DNA of 64,000 nucleotides from Mycolicibacterium rufum (GCF_022374875.2 NZ_CP103313.1:1-64000), one strand, 5' to 3'; positions 1-8,865 are shown, counted from the first letter of the stretch. Notes: a model not told the origin generated them from the sequence alone. Made by a program: numbers and translations.

Positions 1-109
1 ACCCCGCTGACATGACGAAGGCCTCGCCGTAGCGAGGCCCTGTCGAGGTTTTGAAGCGAGTTAGCAGCTCGGTTCTGGGTCCGCACCCATCTCCCCGAAG
101 GGACTGTCT

Positions 110-855
110 TTGCCGGACAGCTCTCACGGTAGCGCACGCCTCGAAGCTGCACCAGATTCGCCGCGCGATCGGTGCGCAAACCGTGACCTCTCCATTGCCC
201 GATCACGTCGGGCGAGCCGTGCGTGGCCCACGTCGCTCGGCGCATCTGTAGCTCCTACCGCTCCCAGCCCGCACGTAGTGCGCGCACTGGCCAACGAGCG
301 ACGCCGCGAATGGGTGCAGCGCGCCGGGGCGTGCGCACCGCGTGCACCGATGTGGACTAGTCGCGCCGGTTGGCTTGACGGTCTGCGCAACTGGGCGCAC
401 TCAGCGGCCTTGGGCCAGCTGTGCGCCGAGGAACGGGTGTCGATCACCGCGGCCACGCTGTTGTCGATCGCTGCGGTGATGGCCGAGCACGCCGATCACG
501 CTACTGGCCGCCACGTCGCCGTCACACGGGCGACGATCGCGTCCCGGGTGGGTTGTGACGTACGCACGGTGACTGCTGCCTGGCGCGTCCTACGGGTGTC
601 CCAGTGGGCCGTGGAGGCGCAACGTGGCCACGGCTCACCAGGCACCCCCAGCATCGGCCGGCGACCCTCGGTGTACCACCTGGTGCCGCGCCGCGATCCC
701 CGTCCTGTCACGCGCCCAGTTGTGCATGATTTCCACCTACCGCCGTCAGGCGGCGTTGGTTCTTTTTCTCCCGTAGGGAGTTACTCACCAAGCGGGCGCG
801 CAAGCGCACCCGCCCACAGAATTTCCGACAACACACACCGGCAAGCCCGGCCGTG
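110..855 (+). pseudogene. Truncated plasmid replication initiator-like protein (Rep1)
   Basis: The reading frame from 110 encodes a basic protein whose central part, near residues 125-165, reads as a winged helix-turn-helix (start of the helix: VTRATIASRVGCDVRTVTAA). It has the same layout as the larger Rep-like protein at 6901-8277 on the other strand, and both are preceded by the same 18-bp motif. The native C-terminus is missing: at about 838-856 the sequence passes into an IS1380 fragment and the frame then runs through IS sequence to a stop at 943. Family knowledge: actinobacterial theta plasmids often carry such HTH Rep proteins. I infer a former replication initiator that is now inactive. 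The true start is uncertain; a later start than 110 is possible because the shared motif lies inside the first codons. Confidence 0.5.
121..138 (+). promoter_or_regulatory. 18-bp motif shared upstream of both Rep-like genes (copy 1)
   Basis: CTCTCACGGTAGCGCACG occurs here and, reverse-complemented, at 8249-8266, in each case at the very 5' end of a Rep-like reading frame. Conservation of DNA rather than of the surrounding protein suggests a promoter or Rep-binding element. The function is inferred. Confidence 0.4.
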
Positions 856-1766
856 GCATGATCGCTCAAGCGGCCGCTACCGCCCGTGCTGCCGGGGTCA
901 CCGGGCAGATCCTGGTGCGTGGCGATTCGGCCTACGGCAATAGCACCGTGGTCACCGCCTGCCACCGAGCAGGTGTCCGGTTCTCGCTGGTGCTACCAAG
1001 ACCGCAGCAGTTGCCGCCGCCATTGACGCAATTCCCGAGACCGCGTGGACCCCGGTGAACTATCCCGGTGCTGTGCGTGACCCCGACACCGGCGCCTGGA
1101 TCTCCGATGCCGAAGTCGCCGAAACCACCTACACAGCCTTCGGTTCCACCAAGACTCCGGTGACCGCCCGGTTGGTCGTGCGCCGGGTCAAAGACGCGCG
1201 GTTCCTCGATGCGCTGTTTCCGGTGTGGCGGTACCACCCGTTCTTCACCAATTCCGACGAACCCGTCGACGCCGCTGACATCACTCATCGCCGCCACGCC
1301 ATCATCGAAACCGTGTTCGCCGACCTCATCGACGGACCTTTGGCGCACATGCCCTCGGGGCGGTTCGGCGCGAACTCGGCCTGGATCCTGTGCGCCGCGA
1401 TCGCCCACAACCTGCTGCGCGCCGTCGGCGTCCTGGCCGGAGGTGCCCACGCGGTCGCCCGCGGGGCGACACTGCGCCGCAAGATAATCACTATCCCGGC
1501 CCGCCTGGCCCGTCCGCAACGCCAACCTATCCTGCACCTACCAGCGCACTGGCCCTGGACAGAGCACTGGCTCACGTTGTGGCGCAACACCATCGGCTAC
1601 AGCCCACCAGAAATCGCCACCACCTGACCATATGCCGAAAGGCCCGACCGGAGCGCACAGGAACAGCTGGACAGACCAGCAGATACCCCCTGCCCGCGAC
1701 CAGGACCAGCCCTCAACAGCCCAGCGAGGCACACCTACCCCAATTCATCAGTGGATCGAGGCTAAA
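856..1766 (+). mobile_element. IS1380-family fragment (3' part, right end retained)
   Basis: This is an internal-to-right-end piece of an IS1380 element. It matches the element at 10010-11666 base for base as far as I can read, from about 856 (10761 in the other copy) to the terminal sequence GGATCGAGG. The transposase remnant (858-1627, two frames) carries the same single-base deletion after the codons for FSLVL as the other copy, so it is a dead allele. The left end and first half are absent. The left junction cuts off Rep1; ambiguous similarity (ccggcaag, then 11 diverged bases) begins at 838. The right flank starts ctaaacca, the same eight bases that flank the other copy. Confidence 0.88.
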
Positions 1767-1769
1767 CCA

Positions 1770-2310
1770 CTCCGCACAGCACTCCCCCACACCCCTACCT
1801 TCATGGCCCGACCTGGAGGACCTCGAACCAGGCATCCGCACTGTCGGCGGCCCGCCACCCCACGAGGGCCTAGAACACCGCATTGAGCACGCCTTGGCGC
1901 AACTGAGCGCGGTCGCCAGGATTGCGGCAAGGCGGACCCTCCCCCGGCCACAGTTCCAAGCATTTCCCGCAGTCGATGCCCCCGGCGCCGCCTATACCCT
2001 CGACGCGGAGAACTCTCTCCACTATCGGTGCATGGATGTACTGACCGGTCAGCCAGGCACGCGTCAAACTGTCGACGCCGACGAGCTGGTGTACTGGATC
2101 GTCGACGACGCGGCTCGCGCGGTCGCCTGGAGTTTTGCCTACCGCTCCCCCGCCGCGCGCGGCACCGGCGCCGACACGCTCAAAGCGACCGTGGCCCTGC
2201 CATTGTGGGCCGCCTTCGTCAGTGCGCTCGACCCGCGATGGGGCTCGAAGACGCAGGCCACGATTGACGCTCTCCTGCACAACTCCAAACCCACCCGACG
2301 CGCGAGCTAA
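1770..2310 (+). CDS. Imm63-like immunity-type protein, 5' end possibly lost to the IS
   Basis: An open frame runs out of the IS1380 fragment and ends at 2310; the non-IS part is about 180 residues. Its second half has the spacing of Imm63-family immunity proteins: a Tyr-rich strand (LHYRCMDV), then DADELVYWIVDDAARAVAWSF, an Arg-containing loop, and a helix ending ALDPRW. Imm63 proteins are known from polymorphic toxin loci. No toxin gene is visible here. There is no clear ATG or GTG in this frame near the IS border, so the original start was probably removed by the insertion or deletion. The family call rests on pattern recognition and is tentative. A plasmid protein of unknown function is the alternative. 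Confidence 0.4.
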
Positions 2311-2415
2311 CCACTAAATGCGCAGGTGAGGGCCGCGACGACTCAATCGCTGCACTGTCGTTTTCTAGGGTTCCCTCAGCACGAAAGTCGTGCATCAGAG
2401 GGAAGGAAACCCGAC

Positions 2416-2724
2416 GTGACCATGAAGATTCGCAGCCCGAAGATTCTCGTTTTTGATGTCGCCCCCAGCCGCTTGATGGAGATGAGCGTCGACTACTACC
2501 GCGAGTGCCAGATCGCGGGAGCCGGCAGTGTCGAGGTCGACGTGGCCGACGATGACACCACCATCGTCTCAGCGACCCGCTACCTGCCCGCCGACGCCGA
2601 CGTCGCCGCGGTCGTCCGCGACGGGGTTCTCCAAGTGCTCTGCACGCGCGCCGGCCGCGACCCGATCATCATGTGCGAGTTCCCTGCGTGGACGAACTAC
2701 ACCGTGCACCGCTCGCGCCGGTGA
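2416..2724 (+). CDS. Small plasmid protein of unknown function
   Basis: The frame is about 102 codons long. The GTG at 2416 follows a good ribosome binding site (GGAAGGAAA, 2400-2409) at normal spacing; the ATG at 2422 is the alternative. The product is acidic, with no membrane segment or signal peptide, and reads like a small alpha/beta domain: KILVFDVAPSRL near the N-terminus, then a hydrophobic strand and a YLPADADVAAVV helix. I do not recognise a family. It stands alone between the Imm63-like gene and the long non-coding region before parA, and may belong to the plasmid maintenance block. Confidence 0.5.
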   Translation: MTMKIRSPKILVFDVAPSRLMEMSVDYYRECQIAGAGSVEVDVADDDTTIVSATRYLPADADVAAVVRDGVLQVLCTRAGRDPIIMCEFPAWTNYTVHRSRR

Positions 2725-3542
2725 GCCGTGCACGCTGACTCGTTGTGGCGGCGCCCGGTCCTGTTCAGCGCTTCGGAACTTCGCGGCCATCCATAGCGAT
2801 GAAGGCACACTCCGAGGTGGCCGGCGGGTCGTAGACCGTCCTGTCGCAAGTTCCTACACGTATACGAGCGGTGCGGGCCCATCCCCCGGTTGGCGCACGT
2901 TGAGCACTGCTGCGTCCCTACAAGCACCAGCTGCGGCCCACGGAGCGGATGCCCCCCAGGACAATGCTGCGGCGGGCCGGGTTCCGCATACCCGCGCCGG
3001 GTCCGCCGTAGCCTCGTCACAGCTCCACATTCTAGGTGCGTGCTCGAACATATGTGCGCATGCTTGGGTCTGCATCACGTGGTTCGCCGGCCCCTTCGGA
3101 GCCCCCCGGCCTCGGGCGGTGGGGGTTGAAGATCACCTGGGAAAACGCCGCGTAGGGCCCGCTGACGCGCTTTCGACACGTCCGCCATATGCCTGGCGCT
3201 GCGAGCGGCTACCGTTGGTCAGCAGCGACTACAGGCCGCAGTTTGTAATGTTGCACCTCCGAGCAGGGCTAATGTCACCTGCAACATTGCGCACAACACT
3301 GCCGACAACATCACGTCCAATATCAAGGATTACATTGCACGCGGCACGGTCTTGCGCTATTGGCTGTGATAGTGGCTCTGGTACATGCTGACACGCAGGC
3401 AGGTAATAGTCAGGGTGCTATCGGCTGTGCGGCGCGCCGCGATACAAGTTGTGCACGCACACACAGCGTGGTCGACTAATATCGAACGCAGCACATATGC
3501 ACCTTGTCAGCGGTGCACACACGCACAGAAGGGGTGCGCGAT
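2725..3542. other. Non-coding region upstream of parA
   Basis: About 800 bp without a convincing gene; the open frames here have no ribosome binding site or recognisable product. The last 300 bp are less GC-rich than the surroundings and contain short repeats of the type (A)CAACA(C/T) and an inverted repeat (separate entry). The position directly before parA fits a centromere and possibly an origin. Confidence 0.5.
3247..3288. repeat. Inverted repeat before parA, candidate parS/centromere
   Basis: AATGTTGCA (3247-3255) and TGCAACATT (3280-3288) are perfect 9-bp inverted arms around 24 bases. They are followed by related direct elements (GCACAACACTGC, CGACAACATCAC) and by ATTACATTGCACG near 3350. 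Type Ib and III partition loci usually have such arrays directly before parA. The role is inferred from position. Confidence 0.4.
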
Positions 3543-4415
3543 ATGCCAGACAGCACTGCAGGTGTTGCGACACGCAATGTCAGCGGCAAGCGGCGGGCAG
3601 GCGGCGCTGAGGCGCAGCAGCCCGGCATCGCGCTAGAGCGGCTCGGTGTCGCCTCGTCGCCGGCGCTGATGGAACTCCTGCCCCGCCTAATCGTCACGGT
3701 TGCGGCGTGGAAGGGGGGAGTGGGCAAGACCGAACTCGCCAAGGAGTTGGCGTTCCTGCTCGGCGGAGTCCTCGTCGACTTGGACTGGGACGAGGGAGGG
3801 GCCACCCGCGCGTGGGGGTACCGCCATGAGACAAGAGCCACCGCACCTCTTCTTGACGCGCTGGAGGCTGGCCGCGTGCCACGCCCTCTCTCGGGCGGGG
3901 GAGTGCGCGCTGACCTCATTCCGTCGCATCCCGACTTCGCCATCCACCAGCCACCGGCTGACCAGATGGCCTCGACACTGGAGAAGTGGTCGCAGTCGCT
4001 AGGCCGACCGCTGGTGGTCGACACACACCCGGGCGGAGTGAGCTCCACGATGGGGGCGGTCGCGGCCGCACACGTCATCGTGGTCCCGGTCAACCTTGAG
4101 ACCCGGGCTCTGAAGGCGACCGAGAGCATGGCCAAGGAATTGCAGGGAGGCTATCCACTGCTGTTTGTCATCAACCGCGTGGAAGCAGCCCCAGAAGCCG
4201 AACTTCGCCAGCTGGAGAAGCTGAGCGACACCTTCGACATCCCGGTTGGCCCCGTGGTTTCCAGCCACACCTTCCTCAAGCGGCGCAAGCTCACGATGGC
4301 GGTATGCGCCCCTGGTCGTTCCGGCGAAATACCCGCTCGGGCAGCTGGTTTCGTTGAAGAAATGCACGAGGTGGCGCGCAGCGTCCTTGACCTCGCGCTC
4401 AAGGCTCAACAGTAA
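3543..4415 (+). CDS. parA: ParA-type partition ATPase
   Basis: A deviant Walker ATPase of about 290 residues that drives plasmid segregation. The deviant Walker A motif is KGGVGKTE at residues 57-64. The A-prime Asp region (VLVDLDWDEGGATRA) is near 76-90 and the Walker B strand (PLVVDTHPGG) at about 156-165. The ATG at 3543 is chosen because AGAAGGGG lies just before it; an in-frame ATG at 3504 would add 13 residues without a ribosome binding site. An N-terminal extension of about 47 residues precedes the ATPase fold. The gene is 18 bp from the next ORF, which is the likely ParB-type partner, and it lies just downstream of the inverted repeat at 3247. Confidence 0.88.
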   Translation: MPDSTAGVATRNVSGKRRAGGAEAQQPGIALERLGVASSPALMELLPRLIVTVAAWKGGVGKTELAKELAFLLGGVLVDLDWDEGGATRAWGYRHETRATAPLLDALEAGRVPRPLSGGGVRADLIPSHPDFAIHQPPADQMASTLEKWSQSLGRPLVVDTHPGGVSSTMGAVAAAHVIVVPVNLETRALKATESMAKELQGGYPLLFVINRVEAAPEAELRQLEKLSDTFDIPVGPVVSSHTFLKRRKLTMAVCAPGRSGEIPARAAGFVEEMHEVARSVLDLALKAQQ

Positions 4416-4433
4416 CGGGGGAGAGGAACACCC

Positions 4434-5153
4434 ATGTCCGACGGAATCGCATCCCTGCGCAACCGCAAAGCAGAGCGGGCAGGGCGCCAAGCGCCCCCTC
4501 CCCGTCACCCGAAGCCGGCCGCCCCGGTCAGTGCTGATGCGGGCCCAGCAGATGACAGGCTCCCCAGCTCGTCGACCGCTGCTCCGGCCCCCGCCGAGGA
4601 GCCGGCAGTAACTGTCAGCGCGACGCCGCCGCGGGCTGCGCCGGCGCCTGCGCCCGCCGTCACCGAGACCGAGGTGACAGCCGACGTGGATCACTCGCCC
4701 TCCCGGCGGGATCTGCCCGCGCTGGAGATTGATTGGACCGACCCGCTAATGCATGTCGCCTCACCGACGCGGGTCAGCGTCGCCAACTCCGTGGCAGCGC
4801 GATTCAAGGCCGTCGCCGACCAGCCAGGGTCGGCACCACAGACCGAGCTCATCATGGAAGCAGTGAGCAGCCACCTCGCGGATCTCCCCGAACTCGTGCT
4901 TGCCCGCCGACCCGAAGAGAACGCCACGCAGCCCCCTGGCTTTTTCGTCAGGCGCGCACCTGTCCAGAAGGCGGAACCTGTTGTGCCGGTGTACATGCGG
5001 CCCATTGCGGGTGAGGTTGAAGCGCTGCGCCGCATTGTGGACTGGGTGAACAGCATCATCTTGGCGGGCCACCCCGGGCGGCCAAAGTCGACGCGTTCGG
5101 AAATCGTCACTGCCGCCCTAGACGCCAGCTATCCGAGCACGCGCAGCCGCTAG
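4434..5153 (+). CDS. Probable ParB-like centromere-binding partner of ParA
   Basis: This 239-residue protein starts 18 bp after parA with a ribosome binding site (GGGGGAGAGG). Residues about 15-85 are Pro/Ala/Glu-rich and probably disordered. The C-terminal third (about residues 150-239) is ordered-looking, with a terminal segment GRPKSTRSEIVTAALDA that resembles the short helix pair of ribbon-helix-helix DNA-binding proteins. There is no ParB/Spo0J nuclease-type domain. Position and layout fit the small DNA-binding adaptor of a par operon. The assignment comes from gene order rather than from a clear motif. Confidence 0.6.
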   Translation: MSDGIASLRNRKAERAGRQAPPPRHPKPAAPVSADAGPADDRLPSSSTAAPAPAEEPAVTVSATPPRAAPAPAPAVTETEVTADVDHSPSRRDLPALEIDWTDPLMHVASPTRVSVANSVAARFKAVADQPGSAPQTELIMEAVSSHLADLPELVLARRPEENATQPPGFFVRRAPVQKAEPVVPVYMRPIAGEVEALRRIVDWVNSIILAGHPGRPKSTRSEIVTAALDASYPSTRSR

Positions 5154-5202
5154 CGCAACCCCACGCGCAACATCACCCCTGACAGAGGTAGTGATATTAC
5201 CT

Positions 5203-5729
5203 ATGACACCACCCCAGTGGCCACCCTACTATCCGACTGCCAAGCCGTCGCGGCGCTGGCTTCCGGTCGCCATCATCGTCGCGGCCATCATCATCGCCAC
5301 CTCGGTAATCGCAGCTGTCCTACTGAGCCGCGGCTCCGACACCGCAGCACCCGCTAGCCCCGCTCCGACAGCTGCCCAGAATGCCCCAGCACAGGGCAAC
5401 GCCACCGAGACCAGCTCGACGTGCGAGGCGTGGCCTTCCACTAAGGCCGCCCTGACGGCTATCCCTCAGCTGCCTCCGGGCTGGGATTGGTCGACGCCGA
5501 ATATCGACACCTACATCGGGAATCGGACCGCTGCGATCGCCAAGGCCTTGACCTGTTTGAGCCGCAGATTTCAGCCGAGCCAGCCACTACTGCATCCGTC
5601 GCGCGGCAGTATGTCGCGGAGCGGCGTACTGAAATCGAGTTGCTGCGCAATCGCACGTACACGCAGGCCGATGGTGTGGCAGCTACGGCCGCGTCCGCAC
5701 GGCTCGATGAGCTGTGTGGTGCCAGCTAA
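5203..5729 (+). pseudogene. Membrane-anchored plasmid protein, frameshifted
   Basis: The frame from the ATG at 5203 (GTG at 5191 possible) encodes a Pro-rich cytoplasmic start, one transmembrane helix (WLPVAIIVAAIIIATSVIAAVLL), a Ser/Pro/Ala linker and an extracellular domain (CEAWPSTKAALTAIPQLPPGW). Near 5555 the coherent sequence shifts frame: AKAL continues as DLFEPQISAEPATTASVAR in the frame that ends at 5729, with a plausible conserved end (TAASARLDELC). The unshifted frame runs to 5736 as low-complexity sequence. I read this as one gene with a single indel, either a real mutation or a sequencing error. It is similar in layout to single-pass proteins on mycobacterial plasmids; the function is unknown. 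Confidence 0.55.
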
Positions 5730-5778
5730 GCGATAAATTGTGCACGAGGCGCATCGGCGGCGCCCATAGGCTCGATGC

Positions 5779-6884
5779 ATGAGTCTCCAGGACCAATACG
5801 CGCCTGAGCGGCCTCCGGTTGGCGGTGCCCCAGCAGAAGGCGACCGTCGCCGCGCCGGCACCTTCTTCATGGGGTGGTTGATTCTTGCGGCCTCGATGTC
5901 GTTGGCCGGCAATGTTGGACACGCGCTGCTCATCGCCCCGTCCGAAACACGATGGCTGGCCGCACTTGCAGCTTTGGTACCGCCGATAGTTCTTCTGGCA
6001 GCGACTCATTCGGCAACTTGGCTGGTGCGAGCCCGTTCCGTCGGCTGGGTGTATTGGGTAGCGCTCGCGCTCACGGCAGCATTGGCACTGGGCTCGTTTG
6101 CGCTCTCGTTCGACGCTTTGCGCTCTCGTTCGACGCTTTGCGCTCCTTCGCAGTGATGCTGGGTATTCGCGAGTCCATGTCGTGGATCTGGCCGGCGGTG
6201 ATCGACGTCGCTATCGCGCACGCGACTCTGTGCCTGCTGTCACTCACTAGACCCAAGCGGCCCAACGCATTTGCCCACGGCCGCGAGCAATTGGCTACGG
6301 CGTCGGCCACGACGACGACCGCGGCCGTGAAGGCCGGCCCCCGGCAGGCCCAGCCGGTTACGGCGGGCGAGGACCGGGCGCAGCAGGTGCCGCCACGGCC
6401 TTCGGTGCCATCGCCCAGTTCGGTGCCACAGCCCATTGAGAGCCTCACCGAGCACGCATCCGACAGCCCTGCGCGCGTCAGGAATGCGGTCCCGGACACA
6501 TCGCATTTAGAGGGGCCGCCGGAAAGCGCGGCGCTGGCCACCGACGGCGCGGCAGGGGCCCCGCGGCGGCCGGAGCGCGCGTTGAGCGTGGTTCCAGCTA
6601 GGGATTCTGTGCCGCAGCTGGATACCTCGTCGCGGCCTGCGGAACCGGACTCAGACACCGAATGCGCTGTGTCTGTTGAGCGTTGGCAACCGGTCGCCGA
6701 GTCGCTGGTTCGCGACGGCATCACGACCAAAGATCCCGACCTGATTGCCAAGATTCTGGCCGACAGCGCGGCAGGCACCCCGCCGAGCACCATCGGTCGC
6801 CGTCACGAGGTCCACCACACCACTGTCAACTGGATTCTTTCGGCCGCCGAGCAGCTCACCGAGGCCAGCACCGCAGCAGGGTAA
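5779..6884 (+). pseudogene. DUF2637 membrane protein broken by a 20-bp tandem duplication
   Basis: DUF2637 (SpdB-like) proteins are typical of actinobacterial plasmids and mobile elements. The first frame (5779-6156) gives three transmembrane helices: GWLILAASMSLAGNVGHALL, then AALAALVPPIVLLAATHSATW, then VYWVALALTAALALGSFALSF. The continuation, with the fourth helix (WIWPAVIDVAIAHATLCLLSL), a long Pro/Ala-rich linker and a C-terminal helix-turn-helix-like end (TPPSTIGRRHEVHHTTVNWIL), lies in another frame that stops at 6884. The break is explained exactly by a perfect 20-bp tandem repeat at 6101-6140: removing one unit restores a single 361-residue frame from 5779 to 6884. Confidence 0.8.
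6101..6140. repeat. Perfect 20-bp tandem duplication in the DUF2637 gene
   Basis: CGCTCTCGTTCGACGCTTTG is present twice with no spacer (6101-6120 and 6121-6140). Twenty is not a multiple of three, so the duplication shifts the frame at the end of the third transmembrane helix. It could be a recent slippage event, a reversible switch or an assembly error. Confidence 0.95.
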
Positions 6885-6900
6885 GCGCCCGACGAGCCGA

Positions 6901-8277
6901 TCACTCCGGCTCCGCGGGTAGGCCTCGCGCGGCGCGGACGGCGGCCTCGCGCCGGGCCGCGTCCTCGGCTGCTGCCGCTGCGCGGCGGTCGGCACTGCGC
7001 CGCCGGACGCGAGCGAGCTCGGCGAAGGCTTGCGTGTGCCCCGGACCTCCGCGGGCGCGCCGGCCAGCCTCTCGGGCCCGCCGGCTTTCGGCGAGTTCGG
7101 CCTGCATCGCCGCTCGTTGCTGGGCGCGCTGCTGGCGCTCGGCGTCGATACGCGCGGTTTCCGCGGCCGCCGGGCGATCGTCAAGACTGTTGTGGGCCAG
7201 GTGCCAGCTGATGATCGAGCGTACGAGTCCGATGGGTTTGTGGGGGTGGGCGGGAAGCCAGTGTCCACCGGCGCCCTGCCAGTCGGTGAGCAGCTGGTTG
7301 ATGTCGTCACCGGTCCACCGGTGAGCTGCCAGCGCCGCCAGGGCGGGTGCCCAGCCGCGCGGTGAGTGCCGACGTGCCCAGCGCGGCGTTCGGCTGTCAC
7401 GTAGCCACGCACAGGCCAGTAAGTACGCTTCCCGTGGCGGTGCCGCGCCCGGCGAACGGCCCCGCCGGGCTCGTCTGGTCGATGCTGGGCGCGAAGCGCC
7501 GCTTTTGGTGTGGGCCGAATGGCCCCCGGCCCCGCCGGATATAACTTTTCTACTCGAAAAGGGGAGAAGAGAATCTAAAAGAGACCCCTTATGGGGGTGG
7601 GGTGACAGCAAGGTAATCCGCACGTCGTGCAGTGCCCAGACCGATGCCCAGCCGCGGTGGCGATCCCCGACGCGCCAGGAGGCGAACCGTTCGGTGCGGG
7701 TGCGCTGCCGGCCCCGGAGAACCTCGGTGGCCAGTCCGAGCAGTCGCAGCGCTGTGTCGGCACGTTGGACGGTGCGTACGGAGTAACCGGTGTCAGCGGC
7801 GAGGCGTTCGTTGGTGGGTCGACTGTTGCGTCCTGTTCCCCAGTCGGCGTAGCGGGCGCGGGCCTCGGCAACGCGCACGAGGGCGCGCAGCGAGATCGGG
7901 TTGCCCGGCATCACCGGGCGCACCTTCGTGTCGTAGTGGCTGTAGTAGGCCACCGGAACCGCGACCCGCGCCCAGCGCTGCTCGCCGGCAAGCCAGCAGG
8001 CGACTCCGGCGTAGGCGTCGTCACCGAGGTCGAGGTGAATGGCCGCGGGAGCTCGTCCGTTGGCTTCGTCGACGAGCTGGCGCAGCAGGTGTGCCGGCGC
8101 GACCGGCGTGGTGAGTCGACGGCGTGATCTGGTGCGGGCGGTGCCGCGGCGCGGCCGGGTGACCGTGCATCCTCGGTAGGCGCGGGGTGCGCGGCCTGGG
8201 CCAGAAAAATTGTGAACACGGGGCGCAACGATTGGTGCTACAAGTGGACGTGCGCTACCGTGAGAGGTGTCTTCCAC
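6901..8277 (-). CDS. Plasmid replication initiator-like protein (Rep2)
   Basis: This 458-residue basic protein is read leftward. The N-terminal half has a helicase-loader/winged-helix layout common in actinobacterial plasmid Reps: NPISLRALVRVAEARARYADWG, then a helix-turn-helix (TNERLAADTGYSVRTVQRADTALRLLGL split over two helices) near residues 155-182. The C-terminal third is Arg/Ala-rich coiled-coil (residues about 375-450). The middle contains SLLDSLLPFSSRK, then a variable linker and a second conserved block (REAYLLACAWL to WHLAHNSL). The start is uncertain because the 18-bp motif shared with Rep1 lies within the first 10 codons. This is the only complete Rep candidate in the window. A Rep is more likely than a transcriptional regulator given the size and neighbours. 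Confidence 0.6.
   Translation of the reverse strand: MEDTSHGSARPLVAPIVAPRVHNFSGPGRAPRAYRGCTVTRPRRGTARTRSRRRLTTPVAPAHLLRQLVDEANGRAPAAIHLDLGDDAYAGVACWLAGEQRWARVAVPVAYYSHYDTKVRPVMPGNPISLRALVRVAEARARYADWGTGRNSRPTNERLAADTGYSVRTVQRADTALRLLGLATEVLRGRQRTRTERFASWRVGDRHRGWASVWALHDVRITLLSPHPHKGSLLDSLLPFSSRKVISGGAGGHSAHTKSGASRPASTRRARRGRSPGAAPPREAYLLACAWLRDSRTPRWARRHSPRGWAPALAALAAHRWTGDDINQLLTDWQGAGGHWLPAHPHKPIGLVRSIISWHLAHNSLDDRPAAAETARIDAERQQRAQQRAAMQAELAESRRAREAGRRARGGPGHTQAFAELARVRRRSADRRAAAAAEDAARREAAVRAARGLPAEPE
8249..8266 (-). promoter_or_regulatory. 18-bp motif shared upstream of both Rep-like genes (copy 2)
   Basis: On the minus strand this reads CTCTCACGGTAGCGCACG, identical to 121-138. It lies at the 5' end of the Rep2 frame. 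It may be a promoter element, a Rep autoregulatory site or part of an origin. Confidence 0.4.
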
Positions 8278-8460
8278 GACAGCTCCCTAGTTAAGAGCGG
8301 CAGCAGTACCCGGAGTGGTTCCCGGACAACTTCAGATGGCGTTCACCCTCGGACTGGTACTCCGGGGGTTTCGCCGTTTCTGGGGGCTGCCGCGCGTTAT
8401 TCAGATGTCAATAGGGCGGAAGCTGAGTCGGGGTGGTTAGTCCCTCGTCGGCATCGCGTC

Positions 8461-8865
8461 CTATGCGCTGGTCTGCAGCGGCAGCACCTCCTGGCGATCG
8501 AGTTCGCGGACGTGTTCGGGCAGGCCGACGTGCAGGGCTAGGAAGTCGGCAAGGTACTGCGAGATCGACGTGACGCCGCTGTCTTGCTGTAGTCGCCGAA
8601 GTCGTTCGGAGACTTGGGAATGCGGGCGCACCATGAGTCGCTCGTAGCGGCGTGCCACGACCCGCGGCTCGGTGGCTACCAGAGTCTGGCGGTTGAGTTC
8701 GCGGACGTGTTCGGGGAGGCCGACGTGGAGGGCGAGCACGTCGGCGACGTATTGCGAGACGGACGAGACTGCGGACTTGGCGACCAGCTCGTCGAGCTTG
8801 CGAGAGACTTCGGGGCGCGGGAGACACATGTGCGCGCCGCGGGGACCTTTGCTTGGCCGTGCCAT
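8461..8865 (-). CDS. Internally duplicated small DNA-binding-like protein
   Basis: From the ATG at 8865 the product is 134 residues of two tandem copies of one unit of about 55 residues. Each unit has a short basic strand, a helix with VS-(R/E)-(K/R)-L, then S(V/I)SQY(V/L)AD(V/F)LALHVGLPEHVREL(N/D)RQ. A short strand followed by two helices is the ribbon-helix-helix pattern of antitoxins and plasmid regulators, so this looks like a single-chain dimer. The first unit begins with MARPSKGPRGAHMCLPRP. No toxin gene lies next to it. An earlier in-frame start at 9123 would add 86 low-complexity residues and is rejected. The function is inferred as a plasmid-encoded repressor or orphan antitoxin. Confidence 0.6.
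   Translation of the reverse strand: MARPSKGPRGAHMCLPRPEVSRKLDELVAKSAVSSVSQYVADVLALHVGLPEHVRELNRQTLVATEPRVVARRYERLMVRPHSQVSERLRRLQQDSGVTSISQYLADFLALHVGLPEHVRELDRQEVLPLQTSA

Noticed and set aside
2528..3391. A 287-residue plus-strand frame across the parA upstream region
   Set aside because: It overlaps the better-supported gene at 2416, has a low-complexity Arg/Ser/Thr/Pro composition and crosses the candidate centromere.
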